This document shows, one piece after another, positions 60,206 through 64,000 of a DNA stretch of 64,000 nucleotides. How positions within the stretch are numbered: position 1 is the stretch's first letter; every line of letters starts with the position of its first letter. Made by a program: the position numbers and the translations under genes. The notes below the pieces were generated by a model. The model searched no databases. It was not told the DNA's origin and saw only the letters and a list, made by a program, of their open reading frames with translations. The stretch is from Flaccisagitta enflata (lineage: Eukaryota; Chaetognatha; Sagittoidea; Aphragmophora): positions 61,256,001 through 61,320,000 of the forward strand of contig OZ231127.1 of the NCBI GenBank assembly GCA_965153355.1, read 5' to 3'.

Positions 60206-61083
60206 TGAGAACGTTAGTATTTGGCGAAGCTTTACAAATAATATACAGAAAGCTACTATTGTTTAACTGTGATGTTCAAATATTTTAGCTATCTCACGCC
60301 TAACGTTCTTATTGATTTGGTTCATTTAAGAAGAACATGTGTTTTAAGTTATTTGAATTTCCGATTATTTGAGGAAAATTTTTGTTCTTTTTTGGTCCCA
60401 TACCGTTGCACTGTTTTTTTTTTGTTTTTTTTTTTGTTTGTTTTTTTTTTTTTTTTGCTGAATGAATGTTTTAATCGAGTTCGTTTACTGTTTGCAAGAA
60501 TAAGTGTATGATGTATATTTTGGTCTATTTCATTTAACACCTATTTCGTCAGGAACCAGGAGAACAATAAGAAAGATAACATTCTCTTTATAGTTCGTCA
60601 TTCTGAACTTATTACTCTCTGAGTCTTCCAATTTCAAGGATGCATTTGTTTTACAATTCTAGTTGTAGTGCAAAGATAAGTTATAAGAGTGGAAAAGCTA
60701 AATGCTTAGATGTTTCTAAAAAAGAGATTTGTAAAAAAGAGTACTATTACTTTTTAATAATCATTTTGTTCAATGACTGAAAAAAAGTTGAATAACCTGC
60801 GTGTATATTTGACATATGTTCAGGGTTAAACTGAATAATTTGAATTAAAAAAGTAATATATAATTTTTTGATAATAGTTAGCGGTAATAGGTTTTGGAAC
60901 AAGTTCTGAAAGATTTTGGTTAACTTTTTAAATTGAGGTGCTCAATGGGAAACAATGACGAACTTTTCTAGGTATTTTCAGAGAAAGAAAAGCTAGGCCA
61001 ATCATGTGCTTTTGTACTGTCTTCCACCGGATGCTGGGCTTTCGAGTAGAGTAGGGCAGACGGACATTACCAGTGGTAATATG
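60206..61083. other. Non-coding AT-rich stretch
   Basis: Poly-T rich; no supported exon or array. Confidence 0.5.
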
Positions 61084-61562
61084 TACAGTAGATCTTGTCT
61101 AGACTTGAGATAACGGGGGCAAGCATTGTTGAAAGACAAATAAAGGCAGGAGAACGATATTTGGATCATAGACTAATCAAAGGATAATTCCCATGATGCT
61201 GGTTGCCATGGAAACACATTATTTATTGTAGAAGTATCAATATTTTGAGAATATTTTTTAATAAAATATAATTTCTTTAGTATGTTCTGTAAGAATGTCG
61301 TTGTTTGGCCGCTGCAGGAGCGTATCCATATGACAACCCTAGCAACCGCTAAACGAGCGATATTCTTACAGAACATACTGTGGGAAAGTTGTAGCAAATC
61401 TTATTTTAAGCAATGTTCCCTAAAAAAACCTCTCAAAATATTGATACTTTAGCGAGAATACATGAAAATGTGTTTCCATAGCAACCAGCTATCATGGGCA
61501 ATAAAGCATCCCATTATTAGTCTATGTTTGAAATATCACTCCCCTAGCTTCATTTGTTTTCC
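61084..61562. mobile_element. Inverted-repeat MITE, family C copy 3
   Basis: TACAGTAGATCTTGTCTAGA left end and a partly decayed right arm. The core (AACGAGCGATATTCTTACAG, AACATACTGTGGGAAAGTTG) is shared with 18.8 and 30.2 kb. Confidence 0.75.
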
Positions 61563-61568
61563 TACAAT

Positions 61569-61569
<1 letters not shown>

Positions 61570-61658
<89 letters not shown>
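61570..61658 (+). repeat. (CT)n microsatellite
   Basis: About 44 CT units. Confidence 0.95.
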
Positions 61659-61659
<1 letters not shown>

Positions 61660-61991
61660 CTTGTCTGTTCTCTCTCTCTGGCTTGTCTGTAATTACACTC
61701 TGTCTATTTCAACGTTATTACGTCTTTCCCCGTCACCGAGGTTGTAAATAAATTTGTGGGGATCGCGTCTCTAGGAGATTAATAAGGGAAGGATATAGCT
61801 ATAGTACTAGGTACTGTAGGGACGGGAGGGGGATGGTGGATTTTGTAATACACTATAGTACCCTTCTTTTAAAAACATTGCAGTTCCTTTAAATTAGAAT
61901 TATTATAAATCTAGAGGGACAGGTTGAAGAAGGACAAGGATGATAATCTTCTTCTGTTTGTCTTTTTCACGATTTCTTACTCTCTCTCTTT

Positions 61992-62060
61992 TTAGGTGCG
62001 ACAAAGCACTTCTATAATTAGCTGTGTCCGTCGGTCTGTTTGTCGGTTGGTAACGCATTC
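61992..62060 (+). mobile_element. Hairpin-element 5' fragment, GGTGCG subtype
   Basis: TTTTTAGGTGCGACAAAGCA CTTCTATAA, then GTCCGTCGGTCTGTTTGTCG; a (CT)n tract follows at 62,178-62,222. Confidence 0.6.
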
Positions 62061-62171
62061 GTTCAACGATCCACACGTCCCACCTTATTGGCCTACTAGT
62101 TCTTGTTTCCACTTAATTTTTGTAAATTTTAATTTAAATTTAAATTTAAATTTAAATTTTAATTTTTCTTT

Positions 62172-62223
<52 letters not shown>

Positions 62224-62749
62224 CCTTTGTTGAGCGTTCCCCTCTGAGGTTATTAATAGTTCTTTAAAAAAGTGCGGCCAATCAAAAATGGAAATCTATT
62301 AAGAGTTGCATTTTTTCCACCAATCAGAGAGGGGGACGAGAGGGGTACTATAACTCTTGGGTACTGTAGTACCGGTACTACAGGAGGCACGATAACTCTG
62401 CCTGGCCATTAATAAGTGTTCTTTGGTGAACGCAAGCAATGACTTTAAATTTGCCGTCGTCTTCTAGTCTTACGCAAATATACTCTGCAGGTATTTGCCT
62501 GAGTACGGTAAGCTCATTTTTTTGATGCGGAGAACGCTCCTGCTGTATTCATCCGCGCCCGGCCGCGATGGTCCTAGTAAATCAGGTTCGCTCTTGTCCC
62601 AAGTTTCAGGGTGGGATTGATAACAGTTTTCGGTCATAACTTTTGAATGAGTGAATGGATTTTGATAATTCCTTCGAATTTGGAATATTGAGACCAAAAT
62701 ACATTGGTTAATGTCGGAAAAAGATGTTTTGCCGACCACGCAGAGATTC

Positions 62750-62892
62750 CGCCGGCCTACCCAAAAAAATGACTCAAAATAACTCCAGACGACCCAAAAA
62801 GACGAAAAAAAGCAAAGTGTTACGGACCGACAGACGGACGGACCGACCGACAGACAGAGCGGGTTGTAGAGTCGCGTGCACGCGACTAAAAA
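62750..62892 (-). mobile_element. Hairpin-(GTCY)n element, minus orientation
   Basis: A body of A-rich ACGACCCAAAAAGACG units, GACAGACGGACGGACCGACC, AGCGGGTTGTAGAGTCGCGT, GCACGCGACTAAAAA: a clean terminal stem. Confidence 0.8.
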
Positions 62893-63900
62893 TCGAAAAA
62901 CGTTTTTCGATTATTTTCCCAATCATCTGTTATGTTTTGGGTGGGAATCATTCAAAGAACATCTCATAGACATAGTAAAAAATGGTCAAACAAAAAGCAA
63001 ATTGATTTGGGTCTTGACATGAAAGATAGATATTTTTGATAATTTAAGAAGGAAACTGCTATTTTGAAACCTAATAGTTGAATTTTATCATGATATAGAA
63101 TAATATAATTGTTAAAAAAAACTATCAAGAAATTTTATTGCAATCTATAATGTTAAATTTCAAATTTTTTGATAGTTATTTTATTATTTTTGTTTCATCA
63201 AATGAAAAAATCACCTTTGCCAAGAGAATTTACTAAGAGGGTCAAAAGAATTTTACCTGAGAGGCAGGTCACTATTAAAGCAGGGTTTGCTAACCAAGGG
63301 AATTTTAAGATAACAAAAGCCAAAATTTGACCTTTAAGGGCGGAGCACCGCTAAAGGCGCTATTATGGAGGCGGGGTTCCACTGTACTCAGACTCACAGA
63401 ATCTTGCCCCATTTCGAACCATCATTTTGAATTGGTTGATTGGACTTGGTGACTAGAGGTAGAGCAGCGTGAACACATTTTTAGGATGTCGCTTTCTGGT
63501 ACGAGCGCGTTGCAACGATGGAAAGCGTTAAGCTTTACCACGATATGGGCATTGCTAAGCGGACTGATGGATTACAAACAAATGGATGTACACATACGTA
63601 CCAGGGCAAATTTATGAACACAATTCTGCCATGGTAAGGCTAGGACCAAACACTCATTTGGATGATGGCAGAATGGATGTACCAACTCCCACCAACTCCC
63701 ACAAAACAAAAACAGTTACATCCCGCTATATTGGATCCATGAGTAACGGAAATCCACCTATGGGGATTATAAAACTCCCCCCTCAAGTTTTTTTCATATA
63801 ATCATATTAGCAATAACAGAAATCCACCTATCCGCCTATCCGCCTATCCGTCCCTTGTCACCCATTATGGTGGGGTTCAACTATTCACAATCACACACAA
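62893..63900. other. Non-coding stretch with a MITE fragment
   Basis: A GGCGGGGTTCCACTGTA-type MITE end lies at about 63,365-63,392. No supported exon. A (CT)-free AT-rich region otherwise. Confidence 0.45.
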
Positions 63901-63906
63901 ACACAC

Positions 63907-63907
63907 A

Positions 63908-63982
<75 letters not shown>
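63907..63982 (+). repeat. (CA)n microsatellite at the window end
   Basis: About 37 CA units, followed by CACGGCGTCCAGGAACAA. On the minus strand that would read TTCCTGGACGCCGTG|GTGTGTG, a possible exon end with its donor inside the repeat; too short to call. Confidence 0.9.
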
Positions 63983-63983
<1 letters not shown>

Positions 63984-64000
63984 ACGGCGTCCAGGAACAA

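Overview
This is a eukaryotic nuclear window, probably from an invertebrate animal or a close relative. Protein-coding signal is interrupted by phase-consistent spliceosomal introns. Most of the rest is microsatellites, tandem arrays, TA-flanked MITEs and one dispersed hairpin repeat family. The adenosine deaminase exons carry animal-type ADA motifs and the kinase domains are of the short-lid AK1 type. The species cannot be fixed from the sequence alone.

The dominant gene lies on the minus strand between about 49.6 kb and 26.06 kb. Eleven constitutive exons splice in perfect phase (10,719 nt from the 49,586 acceptor to the stop) into a protein of about 3,570 to 3,580 residues. It holds fifteen AK1-type adenylate kinase domains (AK1 to AK15). 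One 7,760-bp exon (39,050-46,809) carries ten of the P-loops. Between AK5/AK6, AK7/AK8 and AK11/AK12 sit 6, 9 and 3 copies of a ~35-residue repeat arranged as a-b-c triplets, for which I recognise no named family. Two small symmetric phase-2 exons (37,613-37,702 and 37,816-37,956) look like optional cassettes that would interrupt AK12 just after its LID.

Immediately upstream on the same strand are the last two recognisable exons of an adenosine deaminase (52,196-51,936 and 50,440 to about 50,190). One has lost a zinc-ligand Asp. A phase-0 GC-AG splice could join it in frame to the kinase gene. Either these are two head-to-tail purine genes or one ADA-(AK)15 fusion; the sequence allows both. 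The 5' part of the ADA was not found and probably lies beyond the window.

The introns of the kinase gene are built around long microsatellites placed against the splice sites. The 6.8-kb last intron has (GA)n then (GAAA)n just after its donor, and (CUUU)n then (CU)n just before its acceptor. This is a nested, self-complementary arrangement that could fold the splice sites together.

From 1 to 26 kb and from 53 to 64 kb I see little that codes: a 5'-truncated plus-strand terminal exon at 3-314, a weak terminal-exon candidate at 2,620-2,805, a weak minus-strand ORF at 16,630-16,902, and a minus-strand pseudogene with at least five in-frame stops at about 13.35-14.41 kb. These flanks are dominated by more than twenty copies of a hairpin + (GTCY)n + GGCCTTGTT-ending repeat, laid out like mini-me/DINE-1/pearl (Helentron-related) elements. 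Their interiors often carry tandem arrays with 10-, 11-, 20- or 21-bp units. Long inverted-repeat MITEs with TA|CAGT ends make up much of the remainder.
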